Source: Acidobacteriota bacterium (GTDB lineage: Bacteria > Acidobacteriota > Terriglobia > Acidiferrales > UBA7541). Taken from it: a stretch of 64,000 nt of DNA. The position numbers were made by a program, and so were the translations under genes. Of the stretch, positions 1 through 9,991 are shown in pieces. The stretch's first letter is position 1. Every line of letters begins with the position of its first letter. The stretch lies in contig JABCZG010000009.1 in assembly GCA_013289835.1 (NCBI GenBank), positions 62,001 through 126,000 of the forward strand, written 5' to 3'. The notes beneath the pieces were generated by a model. The model was given only the letters and a program-made list of their open reading frames with translations, did not search any database and was not told the origin of the DNA.

Positions 1-1
1 C

Positions 2-142
2 GGGATTGTGTACTGGTCGTTGGCGGAGCTCTTGCAGGCGATGGGGGGAGTCGGGCAACTTCCACCGCTCGTGGCGGCGTGGTCGCCTGACATCATTTTC
101 TTTTTCCTCGGGCTGTATTTCTTTTTCAAGATGCCAACGTAG
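2..142 (+). CDS. LptF/LptG family LPS-export permease, C-terminal fragment
   Basis: The window opens inside a plus-strand reading frame that runs 46 codons to a TAG at 140-142. The peptide has a short amphipathic stretch (VGQLPPLVAAWSPD) and then a hydrophobic helix ending FFFKMPT. The pattern 'LPPxxAAWxPDxxFFxLGLYF' is typical of the last transmembrane helix of LptF/LptG permeases, which with LptB form the ABC transporter that extracts lipopolysaccharide from the inner membrane. Only the tail is present, so F versus G cannot be decided. It is convergent with ppdK. The call rests on pattern recognition of a short segment. Confidence 0.7.
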   Translation, partial: GIVYWSLAELLQAMGGVGQLPPLVAAWSPDIIFFFLGLYFFFKMPT

Positions 143-194
143 AGAACGTAAAGCCGTCGGACGATCAAAGAGCGCAAAAGTCTGCGCGCCGACA

Positions 195-215
195 ACTTCA
201 AGTAATACTTCAAGT
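195..215 (+). repeat. 21-bp 9-3-9 repeat, copy 1
   Basis: Two 9-mers ACTTCAAGT separated by AAT, both perfect copies. Each 9-mer is a near palindrome (ACTT-N-AAGT). It lies in the convergent intergenic region between the lptF/G-like gene and ppdK and belongs to a five-member family confined to the first 8.2 kb. Confidence 0.75.
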
Positions 216-269
216 CGGTTTAGTTTTGAGCGGGTGCCATATCTGATCCCCGCGTCTCGATTGTTCTTC

Positions 270-290
270 GCTTCAAGTTTTACTTTAAGT
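270..290 (+). repeat. 21-bp 9-3-9 repeat, copy 2
   Basis: GCTTCAAGT, spacer TTT, ACTTTAAGT: the same architecture as copy 1, 75 bp further on, in the same intergenic region 3' of ppdK. Apart from copies 1 and 2 I see nothing else in 143-375. Confidence 0.75.
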
Positions 291-375
291 GAACTGAATC
301 GATCTCCGGTCGGCCGCGGTGAGAGAGGGCGCCGCGATGCTGGGCACCTACAAGTCTGGCTCAGGCGAGAAGTTG

Positions 376-3102
376 CTATTTTTTCTTTTTCTTGGCTTGC
401 TCTTGTTCAACCATTGCTTGAGCTGCGGCTAGGCGAGCCACAGGAACTCGAAACGGTGAACAGCTCACATACGACAAGCCTGCGCGATGGCAAAACTTGA
501 CGCTGTCCGGGTCGCCGCCGTGTTCGCCGCAGATGCCGAGCTTGATGCCGGGGCGGGTCTTGTTCCCTTTCTCAACCGCCATGGTAATGAGCTGGCCGAC
601 TCCGGCTTGGTCGATGGTGGCAAATGGATTCTTTTTGACGATCTCCAACTCCTGGTAAGGCCCGAGGAAAGAGCCGGAATCGTCGCGGCTCATGCCCAGG
701 CAGGTCTGTGTCAAGTCGTTGGTGCCAAAGCTGAAGAACTCGGCCGTCTCCGCAATTTCATCGGCGGTGAGCGCGCCACGAGGCACCTCAATCATCGTGC
801 CAACCAGGTAGTTCAGTTTCACGCCCTTTTCCTTCATGACTTCGTTGGCGATGCGATGGACGACTTCGACTTGCAGATCGAGTTCTTTTTTGAAGCCGAC
901 GAGCGGAATCATCACTTCGGGATGAACCTTAATGCCCGATTTTTGAACTTCGGCCGCGGCTTCGAAGATTGCGCGAGACTGCATCTCTGAAATTTCGGAA
1001 TAGACAATGCCCAGGCGGCAACCGCGGAATCCGAGCATTGGGTTGAATTCATGTAATTCTTTAACGCGCTGTTTTATTTTTTCAACCGGCACGCCCATCT
1101 TTTTGGCCAGGTCGTTCTGTGCGGAGCCTTCGTGCGGTAGGAACTCATGCAACGGAGGATCGAGGAAGCGGATCGTCGCCGGGAATCCCTTCAATTCCTT
1201 GAACATGCCCACAAAGTCTTCGCGCTGGTAGGGCAAAATTTTGGCGAGCGCTTGCTGCCGGTGTTCCTTGGTGTCTGCCAAAATCATTTCGCGCATGGCG
1301 TCGATACGATTGCCTTCAAAGAACATGTGTTCGGTGCGGCAGAGGCCGATACCTACAGCGCCGAAGGCCAGGGCATGAGCGGTCTGCTCGGGAGTGTCGG
1401 CGTTGGTGCGGACACTGAGCCGGGAAACCTTGGCACACCAATCCATTAGCTTTTTGAAGTTCTGGTAGGTTTGGCTCTGCTTGGCATCGAGAGATTTCTC
1501 GATGAGCACTTGAACGATTTCGGAGGCGGCCGTGGGAATTTGGCCGGGATACACTTCGCCGGCGGTGCCGTTGATGGAGAGGAAGTCGCCTTCCTTGTGG
1601 GTCACGCCGTCCACGGTCATGGTTTTGGCGGCGTAATCGATCTGCAGCGCGGCTGCGCCGCAGACGCAGACCTTCCCCATCTGGCGCGCCACGAGCGCGG
1701 CGTGTGAACTGACGCCGCCCTTGGCGGTGAGGATGCCCTCGGCGGCGATCATGCCGCGCAAATCTTCTGGCGAAGTTTCATTGCGGACCAGCAGAACTTT
1801 TTCGCCCTTCGCGGCGGCAGCGGCGGCGCGCTCCGCGTTCAAATACATCTTCCCTGCAGCAGCGCCGGGGCCAGCGGGCAGGCCCTTGGCAATGCACTTG
1901 GCTGCTTTGACGGCGTTGCGATCGAACACCGGCGCCAGCACCTGGTCGAGTTGATCGGCGGGAACGCGCCGGATAGCGGTCTTCCAGTCGATGAGTTTCT
2001 CTTTCTCCATCTCAATCGCGAAGCGGACCGCGGCCAGCCCTGTACGCTTGCCGTTGCGTGTCTGCAACATGAAGACCTTCTCGTCCTGGATGGTGAACTC
2101 GAAGTCCTGCACGTCCTTAAAGTGTTTCTCGAGGGTCAGACGGATTTTCTCCAGTTCGTGAAAAGCTTTGGGCATGTAGTTCTTGAGCTGGGCGACCGGT
2201 TCGGGCGTGCGCACGCCGGCTACCACGTCTTCACCCTGTGCGTTGATGAGGAATTCGCCGTAGAAAACTTTTTCGCCGGTCGCCGGATCACGGGTGAACG
2301 CGACGCCGGAACCGGACTTATCACCTGTATTGCCATACACCATCGCCTGGACGTTTACGGCGGTGCCCCATTCGGAGGGAATGTTGTATTTGCGGCGATA
2401 GACGATAGCCCGATCGTTCATCCAGGACCCAAACACGGCGCCCACCGCTCCCCAAAGTTGCTTCCAGGGATCCTGCGGAAACGCAGTGCCGGTGCGCTCC
2501 TTGATCAGCTTCTTGAAGCGAGCCACCAGTTCCTGAAGATCGTTGACGGTGAGTTTCGGGTCATCGATGTCCGCGTGATAGCGTTCGTGCTTTAGTTCAT
2601 GAATGACCACTTCGAATGGTTCGTGGTCTTCATTGGCGCGCTTCTGCACATTCATGACGACGTCGCCGTACATCTGAATGAACCGGCGGTAGCAGTCCCA
2701 GGCCAGCCGTTCGTTCTTGGTGGCCTTGGCCAGCGTGAGCACGGTTTCATCATTCAGGCCGAGGTTCAAAATCGTATCCATCATGCCGGGCATGGAATCG
2801 CGGGCGCCGGACCGCACGGATACCAGCATAGGCATGGCGGTCTTGTCGCCAAACTTCGTGCCCATGATTTTCTCGACTCGCGCCACGGCGGCCTTGACCT
2901 CTGCTTCGAGGGACTTGGGATAAGACTTCTTGTTCCCATAGTAGTAGGTGCACACTTCCGTCGTGATGGTGAAGCCGGGAGGTACCGGCAAGCCGATGCG
3001 GCTCATCTCCGCCAGGCCCGCGCCCTTTCCACCCAGGAGGGGACGCTGGCTCCCGTCGCCTTCTGCTTTACCTGCTCCAAAAAAATAAACCCACTTTTTC
3101 AC
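376..3102 (-). CDS. ppdK: Pyruvate, phosphate dikinase
   Basis: A cytoplasmic 908-residue enzyme, the usual PPDK length, interconverting pyruvate + ATP + Pi with PEP + AMP + PPi. The nucleotide-binding N-terminal half carries [11 protein letters not shown] (about 22-33) and [14 protein letters not shown] (about 97-110). The swivelling phosphohistidine domain has [16 protein letters not shown] with the catalytic His near 467. The C-terminal PEP/pyruvate TIM barrel has GTNDLTQ and CGEHGGDP. Translation starts at a GTG preceded by a GAGG-like site; the C-terminus is a run of lysines. It is the last gene of the recO-glyQ-glyS-ppdK run, 121 bp after glyS, with a 9-3-9 repeat in that gap. PEP synthase is excluded by length and motif order. 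Confidence 0.97.
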   Translation of the reverse strand: MKKWVYFFGAGKAEGDGSQRPLLGGKGAGLAEMSRIGLPVPPGFTITTEVCTYYYGNKKSYPKSLEAEVKAAVARVEKIMGTKFGDKTAMPMLVSVRSGARDSMPGMMDTILNLGLNDETVLTLAKATKNERLAWDCYRRFIQMYGDVVMNVQKRANEDHEPFEVVIHELKHERYHADIDDPKLTVNDLQELVARFKKLIKERTGTAFPQDPWKQLWGAVGAVFGSWMNDRAIVYRRKYNIPSEWGTAVNVQAMVYGNTGDKSGSGVAFTRDPATGEKVFYGEFLINAQGEDVVAGVRTPEPVAQLKNYMPKAFHELEKIRLTLEKHFKDVQDFEFTIQDEKVFMLQTRNGKRTGLAAVRFAIEMEKEKLIDWKTAIRRVPADQLDQVLAPVFDRNAVKAAKCIAKGLPAGPGAAAGKMYLNAERAAAAAAKGEKVLLVRNETSPEDLRGMIAAEGILTAKGGVSSHAALVARQMGKVCVCGAAALQIDYAAKTMTVDGVTHKEGDFLSINGTAGEVYPGQIPTAASEIVQVLIEKSLDAKQSQTYQNFKKLMDWCAKVSRLSVRTNADTPEQTAHALAFGAVGIGLCRTEHMFFEGNRIDAMREMILADTKEHRQQALAKILPYQREDFVGMFKELKGFPATIRFLDPPLHEFLPHEGSAQNDLAKKMGVPVEKIKQRVKELHEFNPMLGFRGCRLGIVYSEISEMQSRAIFEAAAEVQKSGIKVHPEVMIPLVGFKKELDLQVEVVHRIANEVMKEKGVKLNYLVGTMIEVPRGALTADEIAETAEFFSFGTNDLTQTCLGMSRDDSGSFLGPYQELEIVKKNPFATIDQAGVGQLITMAVEKGNKTRPGIKLGICGEHGGDPDSVKFCHRAGLSYVSCSPFRVPVARLAAAQAMVEQEQAKKKKK

Positions 3103-3200
3103 TGTTCGCCTCGCAATAGATTTTTGATGCTCAAGCTTTTGGTGCGCTCGCCGTTTTTAAAGGTGAGTGTGATTTTTTGTCGGCGTGCCGACAGTAAAAT

Positions 3201-3221
3201 ACTTCAAGTAAAACTTTAACT
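3201..3221 (+). repeat. 21-bp 9-3-9 repeat, copy 3
   Basis: ACTTCAAGT, spacer AAA, ACTTTAACT, ending 2 bp before the complement of the glyS stop codon, in the glyS-ppdK gap. A GTCGGCGTGCCGAC palindrome lies immediately beside it at 3178-3191. Confidence 0.75.
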
Positions 3222-3223
3222 GT

Positions 3224-5380
3224 TCAGCGCCGCTCTTCTCCGCCGATTTCTGAAAAGTCCGCGACTGTCGTGAACTCGCGCAATAGTTCTGCTAGCAGCG
3301 TCAGGCGGTTCGCGCGCACCGCTTCGTTTTCCGCCATCACCATCACGCCATCAAAAAACTCGTCCACGGCCGGACGGAGCCCTGCAATGACTTCCAGTGC
3401 TTCTTGATACTTCCCTTCGCGCTTCAGGGACTGCACTTTCGAACCTGCTTCGCGAGCTGTGGAGTAAAGATGGCGTTCCGCCTGATTCTCAAACAGCTCC
3501 GGATTCACCTGTCGTCCCTGCCCCGCGGAGACGTTGGCCTTTTCGAGAATTTTGCGGATGCGTTTGAAGGAAACCGCGAGCGGCTCAAAGTTCTTGGACT
3601 TGCGGATGGCCTTCAAGGCCACCAGGCGTTTGCGGGCGTCAAGCAGATCGTCCGCGCCGGCGCGGAAGACGGCGGAGACTTCGTCGTAGCCGAAGCCTTC
3701 CTTTTCGCGGAGGACAAACTTCGCCCGGTCGAGAATGAATTCGAGCACTTGCGTCTCTTGTTCCGGCGTGACGCCGCGCTTGGGCTTGTGCGTGAGGAGG
3801 GCCTTCGCTGCGGCACCGATTGCCAGCGAGAGTGACACAGGGAGTTTTTTCTCGATGATGATTTTGACGATCCCTAGGGCTGCGCGTCGCAAGGCATAGG
3901 GATCGCTAGAGCCTGTGGGCACGACGCCCACTGCGAAACAGCCGACGATGGAGTCGAGTTTGTCGGCTAGCGATACGGCGCAGCCGGTGAGATTGCGCGG
4001 GATAGGATCTTCCAGGCCGACGGGACGGTAGTGGTCGTAGACCGCGTCGGCGACTTCATCCGGCTCGCCTTGCGCGCGCGCGTAGAGGCCGCCGACGATG
4101 CCCTGGAGCTCGGTGAATTCGCGAACCATCTCCGTGGCCAGGTCGCACTTGGCGAGTTCGGCGGCGCGGTCGGCTTCGGCGACGTGCGCCTGCAACAGGC
4201 CGAGGTTGAACCATTGTTCGGTCAGCCAGCGGGCGATGGCGCGCACGCGCTCGACTTTATCGCGATAGCTGCCGAGGCGGGATTCGTAGGTGACACGCTC
4301 AAGCTTGGGGAGATAGTCGGCGAGCCGACACTTTTGATCGGACTGCCAGAAGAACTGGGCGTCGGCGAAGCGCGCGCGGAGGACGCGCTCGTGGCCGGCG
4401 CGGATAAGGCCTTTCGAATCTTTGGCGATGTTGATCACGGCCAGGAAGTGCGGGGCAAGCTCGCCGTTTTTCTTTTCGACGGCGAAATACTTTTGGTGAT
4501 CGCGCATGACGGTGATGAGGATTTCGTCTGGCAAGGAGAGAAACGCTGGATCGAAATCGCCCTGGATCACTGTTGGGAATTCGTTGAGGTAGGTGACCAG
4601 CCGGCGGAGGTCGGCGTCTTCGTGAATACGGAAGCTGCCGTGCTTGGCGTGGGCGTTCAGTTCAGCTTCGATTTTTTCGCGGCGGCGAGAGGGGCGAATG
4701 ATGGCGCCGTTTGAATGCAGCTTCTTTTCGTAGTCGGCGAAGTTGCGCACACGGATGGAGTTTGACCCGATGAAGCGATGGCCGCGTGTGGTGTCGCCAG
4801 CCGGAAGCCCGGCGATGGAGAACTTTAGGGGCTTGCCGTCGAGGACGGCGACGATCCAGCGGATGGGCCGGATGAAGCGGGTCCCGTCGAGGCCGGTCCA
4901 GGTCATGGAGCGGGGCCAGGTGAGATCGTGAACGGCGCGGGGCAGGATGGCGGTGAGAATTTGCTCGGCGGTTTTGCCGAGCTTGATCTGTTTTGCGGCG
5001 AGGTATTCACCCTTGGGAGTTTGGATCAGGTAGAGAGCGTTGACGTGAACGTGTTGCTTCTCGGCGAAACTCTGGGCGGCGCGCGTCGGCGCGCCGACGG
5101 AATCGTACGCCACAGATTTCGGCGGACCGGTGACTTCGGACTCGACGTCCGATTGTTTTGCGGGCAGGCCGCGAACCCACGCGGTTAGGCGCCTTGGGGC
5201 GCTGAAGGTCTCCACGGTGACGCCTTCGGAAAGACTCTCGGCGGACAACAGCTTTTCGATGTTGGTGCGAAGTTCTTCCTCGGCTTTTGGGAGCATACCT
5301 GCGGGGATTTCTTCGCAGCCGACTTCGAAGAGGAGTTCGACGCTCTTGTCCTTAAGTGCGGATTTGGGCGCGGGCTTCAT
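3224..5380 (-). CDS. glyS: Glycine--tRNA ligase, beta subunit
   Basis: The 718-residue beta chain of the bacterial (alpha-beta)2 glycyl-tRNA synthetase, near the usual ~690. The N-terminal [18 protein letters not shown] is diagnostic, and [14 protein letters not shown] and [22 protein letters not shown] follow. The HD-like core has [30 protein letters not shown], and the C-terminal part is the helical tRNA/anticodon-binding region. Its ATG overlaps the glyQ stop by 4 bp (ATGA), which implies translational coupling and balanced synthesis of the two subunits. Confidence 0.97.
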   Translation of the reverse strand: MKPAPKSALKDKSVELLFEVGCEEIPAGMLPKAEEELRTNIEKLLSAESLSEGVTVETFSAPRRLTAWVRGLPAKQSDVESEVTGPPKSVAYDSVGAPTRAAQSFAEKQHVHVNALYLIQTPKGEYLAAKQIKLGKTAEQILTAILPRAVHDLTWPRSMTWTGLDGTRFIRPIRWIVAVLDGKPLKFSIAGLPAGDTTRGHRFIGSNSIRVRNFADYEKKLHSNGAIIRPSRRREKIEAELNAHAKHGSFRIHEDADLRRLVTYLNEFPTVIQGDFDPAFLSLPDEILITVMRDHQKYFAVEKKNGELAPHFLAVINIAKDSKGLIRAGHERVLRARFADAQFFWQSDQKCRLADYLPKLERVTYESRLGSYRDKVERVRAIARWLTEQWFNLGLLQAHVAEADRAAELAKCDLATEMVREFTELQGIVGGLYARAQGEPDEVADAVYDHYRPVGLEDPIPRNLTGCAVSLADKLDSIVGCFAVGVVPTGSSDPYALRRAALGIVKIIIEKKLPVSLSLAIGAAAKALLTHKPKRGVTPEQETQVLEFILDRAKFVLREKEGFGYDEVSAVFRAGADDLLDARKRLVALKAIRKSKNFEPLAVSFKRIRKILEKANVSAGQGRQVNPELFENQAERHLYSTAREAGSKVQSLKREGKYQEALEVIAGLRPAVDEFFDGVMVMAENEAVRANRLTLLAELLREFTTVADFSEIGGEERR

Positions 5381-6321
5381 GCGCGCACCTCAGGACGCTG
5401 CGCTGCGGGACTAATCTGTTCGAGGTAGGCTGAGGCGGTGCGGCAGGCCAGCGTTCGAACGCGCGCCATGAGGGCGGCGCGCTCAGTGGTGGAGATGACA
5501 CCGCGCGCGTCCATCAGGTTGAAGAGATGCGAGCACTTAAGGCAGTGATCGTAGGCGGCGAGGATGGGATAGCGTGCACGGTCCTTCCCTGCCGTGCCCT
5601 TGAAGCCATCGAGGAGTTCCTTGGCCTGCTTCTCGTGGAGTTCGAATTCGGACCGGATGGCTGCCGCGTCGCTGCGATCGAAACTGTATTCGGAGAATTG
5701 CTGCTCCTCCATCAGGCGAATGTCGCCGTAGGTTTTGTCCGCGGACCAGCGGAGATCGTAGACACTCTCGACGCCTTGCAGAAAAGCGCAGATGCGTTCG
5801 AGGCCGTAGGTGAGCTCGACGGAGATGGGATCGAGGTCGATGCCCCCGCTCTGTTGAAAATAGGTGAACTGCGTGATCTCGAGTCCGTCGAGCAGCACTT
5901 GCCAGCCGATGCCCCAGGCGCCGAGCGTGGGGGATTCCCAGTTGTCCTCTTCAAAGCGGATGTCGTGTTCTTTGAGGTTGATGCCGATGGCGCCGAGGCT
6001 CTTCAGATAGACGTCCTGAACGTCCACGGGGGAAGGCTTCAGGATGACTTGAAATTGCGAGTGCTTGTAAAGGCGATTGGGATTTTCGCCGTAGCGGCCG
6101 TCGGCGGGCCGACGACTGGGCTGGACGTAGGAGACGCGATACGGATGCGGCCCGAGGACGCGAAGAAACGTTTCCGGGTGCATGGTGCCCGCGCCGACTT
6201 CCACATCGTAGGGTTGCTGAAGGACGCAGCCCTGTTTTACCCAGAAGTGCGAGAGCTTCAGGATGAGGTCTTGGAACGTTAGACCGCGCGGCTTCTGTTC
6301 AAGTTTTACTTTAACTTTCAA
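5377..6321 (-). CDS. glyQ: Glycine--tRNA ligase, alpha subunit
   Basis: The catalytic alpha subunit of tetrameric glycyl-tRNA synthetase, charging tRNA-Gly in the cytoplasm. Family motifs are clear: [85 protein letters not shown] and [13 protein letters not shown] place the start at a TTG (6321) that overlaps the recO stop as TTGA, giving 314 residues. An in-frame ATG 57 bp upstream would overlap recO extensively and adds a basic, unconserved tail. The first codons (KVKVKLEQ) are encoded by 9-3-9 repeat copy 4, so the repeat shapes the protein N-terminus. Confidence 0.95.
   Translation of the reverse strand: MKVKVKLEQKPRGLTFQDLILKLSHFWVKQGCVLQQPYDVEVGAGTMHPETFLRVLGPHPYRVSYVQPSRRPADGRYGENPNRLYKHSQFQVILKPSPVDVQDVYLKSLGAIGINLKEHDIRFEEDNWESPTLGAWGIGWQVLLDGLEITQFTYFQQSGGIDLDPISVELTYGLERICAFLQGVESVYDLRWSADKTYGDIRLMEEQQFSEYSFDRSDAAAIRSEFELHEKQAKELLDGFKGTAGKDRARYPILAAYDHCLKCSHLFNLMDARGVISTTERAALMARVRTLACRTASAYLEQISPAAQRPEVRA
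6296..6316 (+). repeat. 21-bp 9-3-9 repeat, copy 4 (inside the glyQ start region)
   Basis: TGTTCAAGT, spacer TTT, ACTTTAACT. It lies within codons 2-9 of glyQ on the opposite strand and abuts the recO stop, so this copy is translated. Confidence 0.65.
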
Positions 6322-7058
6322 GCGTTCTCCAAAAGTTCGCGAGTGGCGAGGCGGCGCTCGAGGTGATGCTCGATCCACGCCAAGGAAGCTTCGCGCAATT
6401 CTTTTGCGCTAGGCTGCATGGCTGCTGAGAACTCGATGCGGTCAAGCCGCTCACCGGTAAAACGTTCGGCGAGAGTTCTGGCTTCGACGTGCAGCGGCTT
6501 CATTCCGGGGCGGCGGCACTTTTCGCAGAAGAGGCCGGGCTGGTGCGCGTCGTAAAAAGCCGGCTTGGAACCAAACGGTGTGTCGCAGGAAGCACAGCGG
6601 TCAAAGCGCGGCAGCCAGCCACCGAGCCTTACGGTCCAGAACGCAAAGTAGCTGAGCGGCAAGGCCCAGTCGCCGGTGCGCTCAATCTCGCGTGCGGTCA
6701 GAAGGATCAGCCGGAACATGGGTTCAGAGACTTCGTGCTCCGGAAGAACCAGTTCGGATATCTCACTAACGACTGCCATGCCGGTGCTCAGGCCGTAGTT
6801 GCTTTGGGCTTTGTGAAACGATTCGAGCAATTCGGCTTGCTGAATGCGCACCAATTCCCGGGTCTCCTTCTCGACATACCAAAGCTGCACGTGCGAGAGC
6901 ACCTCGAGCGTGGAGCCATAGCGGTTCTTCAGGCGGCGAGCCCCGGAGGCGACGCCGCGGACGCGCCCGGAGGAGCGGCCAAGAAAGCTGACCAGGCGGT
7001 CCGCCTCGCCCAGTGGAAATGTCTTCAAGATGATGGCTTCCGTCTCCCGGGCAGGCAT
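6318..7058 (-). CDS. recO: DNA repair protein RecO
   Basis: A RecFOR-pathway mediator that helps load RecA onto SSB-coated gapped DNA. The 246-residue product starts with the conserved [22 protein letters not shown] (OB fold). The central helical domain contains a four-Cys zinc site, C155-x2-C158 and C178-x2-C181, typical of many RecO proteins. I chose the ATG at 7058, whose protein begins MPARETEAI as in the family. A longer frame to 7145 adds a basic, non-homologous tail. It heads the overlapping run recO-glyQ-glyS. Confidence 0.93.
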   Translation of the reverse strand: MPARETEAIILKTFPLGEADRLVSFLGRSSGRVRGVASGARRLKNRYGSTLEVLSHVQLWYVEKETRELVRIQQAELLESFHKAQSNYGLSTGMAVVSEISELVLPEHEVSEPMFRLILLTAREIERTGDWALPLSYFAFWTVRLGGWLPRFDRCASCDTPFGSKPAFYDAHQPGLFCEKCRRPGMKPLHVEARTLAERFTGERLDRIEFSAAMQPSAKELREASLAWIEHHLERRLATRELLENA

Positions 7059-7419
7059 GAGCAGTCGGCGCGCCGACGCCGCGTCGAACGCACAGCAGCG
7101 CACCGTTCGAATCGCACGCACACGCAGAACTAATGTAAATACCATACGCGCCGACGCCGCGCAATCGTTCCGTGGAAAATTTCGAGAAAATCAAAAGTGC
7201 ATTATCGGAGTGAAATCGAAATGCGCTTGCGAAATTCAGCGGCATCAATTCGAAAAAGCCCGGCAGGTGTATTGATTTTGAGTCGCTTGCGTATCGAAAT
7301 TTATTCTGTTAACCAGCCCATTTTCGCCCCGACATTATCGGACGCGCCGATAAGAGGTGCTGCCTCCCTGCTCTTTTCATTTTGTGCGCGTTTCGCTACT
7401 CTGCTGCAGACCATTTTTC
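7059..7419. other. Divergent intergenic region recO/rhomboid with inverted repeat
   Basis: About 360 bp without a convincing gene, noticeably A+T-richer than its flanks, as expected for two divergent promoters. At 7335-7353 there is a perfect inverted repeat TTATCGG-ACGCG-CCGATAA about 65 bp before the rhomboid ATG, a possible operator or leader hairpin. A GTCGGCGCGCCGAC palindrome lies at 7064-7077, just upstream of recO. Confidence 0.5.
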
Positions 7420-8091
7420 ATGTTTATACCGCTCAAGGACACCAATCCTTCCCGCAGCTACCCGGTCGTGAATATTTCGCTGATCCTTCTGAATGTCGGC
7501 GTGTTCCTCTACCAATACACGCTACCGCCACGCGCCTTCAAAACCTTCATGCTGGCATATGCCACGGTTCCCGCGCGCATCCCTGCGTTTCTGAACGGGC
7601 ACTTGGGGTTTGAAACCGCGTTTCTTCCCCTGCTCACAAGCATGTTTCTTCATGCCGGCTTCTTCCACATTGCCGGGAACATGCTCTTCCTCTGGATTTT
7701 CGGCGACAACGTGGAAGACTTCTTTGGTCACCTCCCGTATCTCTTGTTTTATCTGGTGTGCGGGATCGGCGCCGGTTTTCTCCACATTTTTTTCAACTTG
7801 ACCTCTACCGTGCCCGCACTTGGCGCAAGCGGGGCGATCTCCGGGGTCATGGGCGCGTATATGTTGCTATACCCCCGAGAGCGCATTCTCACGCTCGTTT
7901 TTATTTTCCTGGTGCCGATCCCCGCAGTCTTTATCCTTGGCTACTGGTTCCTGCTGCCGTTTCTGGGAGGGATCAGCGCGCTAGGAGGGACTGCGACGGG
8001 AGGCGTTGCGGTGTGGGCGCACGTGGGAGGTTTTCTCTTGGGAATGTTACTGACGGCACTGTCGCGAGGCCGGCAAAGCAGGATTAAGTGA
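7420..8091 (+). CDS. Rhomboid family intramembrane serine protease
   Basis: A 223-residue polytopic membrane protein. Rhomboid hallmarks are an HIAGN segment (His and Asn of the oxyanion region) in TM2, the catalytic serine in GASGAISGVMGAY, and the catalytic histidine in HVGGFLLGM. Six or so hydrophobic segments fit the bacterial core fold. It would cleave transmembrane helices of membrane proteins; the substrate is unknown. I start at the ATG giving MFIPLKDTNPSRSYP, the usual acidobacterial-type N-terminus (L/IPLkDxNP). The extra 21 codons upstream are not conserved in style. It is convergent with the dehydrogenase at 8115, and a 9-3-9 repeat lies between them. Confidence 0.93.
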   Translation: MFIPLKDTNPSRSYPVVNISLILLNVGVFLYQYTLPPRAFKTFMLAYATVPARIPAFLNGHLGFETAFLPLLTSMFLHAGFFHIAGNMLFLWIFGDNVEDFFGHLPYLLFYLVCGIGAGFLHIFFNLTSTVPALGASGAISGVMGAYMLLYPRERILTLVFIFLVPIPAVFILGYWFLLPFLGGISALGGTATGGVAVWAHVGGFLLGMLLTALSRGRQSRIK

Positions 8092-8099
8092 AATTGTTG

Positions 8100-8120
8100 A
8101 GTTAAAGTATTACTTTAGCT
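8100..8120 (+). repeat. 21-bp 9-3-9 repeat, copy 5
   Basis: AGTTAAAGT, spacer ATT, ACTTTAGCT. Its inner part is almost a 15-bp palindrome (TAAAGTA-T-TACTTTA). It covers the stop and last codon of the 8115 dehydrogenase, in the gap to the convergent rhomboid gene. Confidence 0.65.
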
Positions 8121-9218
8121 GCTGGTCGAAGCGATTTTTGCCGCCCGCGCGGCGATCCAATCTCCAACTTCTGTAGTTTTCTTTTCACCGCCGAGATCTG
8201 GCGTGACGTAGTTTTCGTGTAGCGCCGCTCGCACTGCCACACGGAGCGCGGCAGCCTCCGCGGTCCAGCCGAGAAACTCCAGCATCATGGCCGACGTCAG
8301 CACGGATCCCAACGGATTGGCAATTCCCTTTCCAGCGATATTGGGAGCGGAGCCATGCACGGGCTCGAAGAGCGATGTTTTTCCGGGGTGAATGTTTCCC
8401 GAGGGGGCGAGGCCCAGCCCGCCGGCGAGCTGCGCGCCCAAGTCGCTGATGATGTCGCCGAAGAGGTTGCAGGTAACGATTACGTCGAACTGCCGGGGAT
8501 CGCGCACCAGTTCCATGGCCAGGGTGTCGATATAGAGATGGCGGGAGTCAACGTCCGCGTACTCCTGGCGAACCGCCTTAAATACTCTTTGCCACAGGCC
8601 GTGGGCAAAGGTCATGGCATTGGATTTGTCGCTCATGCACACGCGCTTCAGACCGTTCTTCCGGGCGTATTCGAACGCATAGCGAATGATGCGCTCGACG
8701 CCTTTGCGGGAGTTCATATCTTCCTGGATGGCGATCTCATCGGGCGTGTCCTTTTTGAAGTTCCCGCCGATTCCCACATACAGCCCCTCGGTGTTCTCAC
8801 GAAATACCATCAACCGGATGTCTTTTTCGGTGCGGTCGCGCAGGGGCGTGAGCCGATCGTGGAGCAGTTCGACGGGCCTGGCGTTGACGTAGAGGTCCAG
8901 TTGGAAGCGCAGCCCAAGCAGAATGTCGGCGGCATGTTGATTCGAGGGGACGCGCGGGTCGCCAAGCGCGCCGAATAAAATGGCGTCAAATTCATCGCGG
9001 AGCATCTCGACCGCGCCGGCCGGCAGCGTAACGCCTTCGCGGAGGTACTTGTCCGCGCTCCAATCGAATTCCACAAACTCCAGCGCTCGCTTGGCAGGCA
9101 CAGCCACGGCCTTCAACACCTTCACAGCCTGCGGCGTGACTTCAGCACCAATCCCGTCGCCGGGGATCACCGCGATGCGCGCCGCTGGACCACCATTTCG
9201 CAAAGGAATTCCGGGCAA
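8115..9218 (-). CDS. leuB: 3-isopropylmalate/isocitrate-type NAD(P)-dependent decarboxylating dehydrogenase
   Basis: A 367-residue beta-decarboxylating dehydrogenase. Evidence: IPGDGIGAEVTPQAVKVL at the N-terminus, the metal-binding segment CNLFGDIISDLGAQLAGGLGLAPSGNI, and EPVHGSAPNIAGKGIANPLG. The substrate loop reads FRENTEGLYVG rather than the RELTGG of classical LeuB. This wording is shared with isocitrate, homoisocitrate and tartrate dehydrogenases and with an alternative clade commonly annotated LeuB. The substrate is therefore not settled, and no leuA/leuC/leuD is nearby. The start MPGIPLRNGGPAARIAVIPGDG leaves a normal short leader. Confidence 0.75.
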   Translation of the reverse strand: MPGIPLRNGGPAARIAVIPGDGIGAEVTPQAVKVLKAVAVPAKRALEFVEFDWSADKYLREGVTLPAGAVEMLRDEFDAILFGALGDPRVPSNQHAADILLGLRFQLDLYVNARPVELLHDRLTPLRDRTEKDIRLMVFRENTEGLYVGIGGNFKKDTPDEIAIQEDMNSRKGVERIIRYAFEYARKNGLKRVCMSDKSNAMTFAHGLWQRVFKAVRQEYADVDSRHLYIDTLAMELVRDPRQFDVIVTCNLFGDIISDLGAQLAGGLGLAPSGNIHPGKTSLFEPVHGSAPNIAGKGIANPLGSVLTSAMMLEFLGWTAEAAALRVAVRAALHENYVTPDLGGEKKTTEVGDWIAARAAKIASTSS

Positions 9219-9441
9219 CGCGCAGCCTCCTCAATGCAGATCTTCGGGCCGTCAAATAAGCCAGCTATGCCAAAAGACCGGGCGCTATTCTTCCATCAAA
9301 GTTAAATTCGCGCCAGCTTGAGCAACCTCCGGCGCTCCGTCATCCTCAAGTCGACGCAATTGTCACCAATTCTCCGAAGAATCTGTTTTACACTCTGCCC
9401 TGCGGTCCGTGCAGTAATGATAGAAGGATTGGGAGAGGACC

Positions 9442-9759
9442 ATGTCCAATACATTTGGCACCGATATTCTAATTCAAGCGAAGGATCCGATGAAGGCCGC
9501 GAGCTTTTATGTCAAAGAGCTGGGCTTTGAAATTACGGAAGAGACGCCCAACATGATCAGCATCCATGGAAAGAACATCAATTTGTTTATTGAACGAGGC
9601 CCGGCACTCGGGCCGGTGTTGGAAGTAACCGTGGCGAGCGTTAAGAAAGCCAAAGCAAGTCTCACGAAAAAAGGCTGTAAAATCGTCAAGGACCAGCCTG
9701 ATTTTCCAAGGTGTTACGTCAAGGATCCCAATGGGCTCATTTACAATCTGACGGAGTAA
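9442..9759 (+). CDS. Small VOC-superfamily (glyoxalase-like) protein
   Basis: A 105-residue single-domain vicinal-oxygen-chelate fold protein. It shows the paired beta-alpha-beta pattern: DILIQAKDPMKAASFYVKELGFEI, then VASVKKAKASLTKKGCKIV and YVKDPNGLIYNLTE. The ATG follows a GGGAGAGG ribosome site at good spacing. Metal ligands are incomplete (no obvious first His), so a binding or antibiotic-resistance-type role is as likely as catalysis. It stands alone, with leuB divergent upstream. Confidence 0.8.
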   Translation: MSNTFGTDILIQAKDPMKAASFYVKELGFEITEETPNMISIHGKNINLFIERGPALGPVLEVTVASVKKAKASLTKKGCKIVKDQPDFPRCYVKDPNGLIYNLTE

Positions 9760-9991
9760 CGAGCAGTCGCCGTCACCGTGGTGTTTTTGACAGTACTGGG
9801 ACTAAGCTCGATCGATTGGCGGCATTAGAAAAATCTCTGTATACGAGTGCAACTTCCTCGCAACCCCTGGGTTGGGTCGAGCAACCGCGGGTGATGCCCG
9901 GGTGTGTCCAGCCGGGAACTTCCAGGCGTGCTTGCCGGTGGAAGCGGCTAGTTCCCTAGCCGTTGAGAAAGCGACAATCGGGAGGACGAAC

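Noticed and set aside
6..500. A 164-codon plus-strand frame covering the window start and the end of ppdK
   Set aside because: It is out of frame with the LptF/G-like tail, has arginine/serine-rich unconserved composition, and its 3' half is antisense to ppdK.
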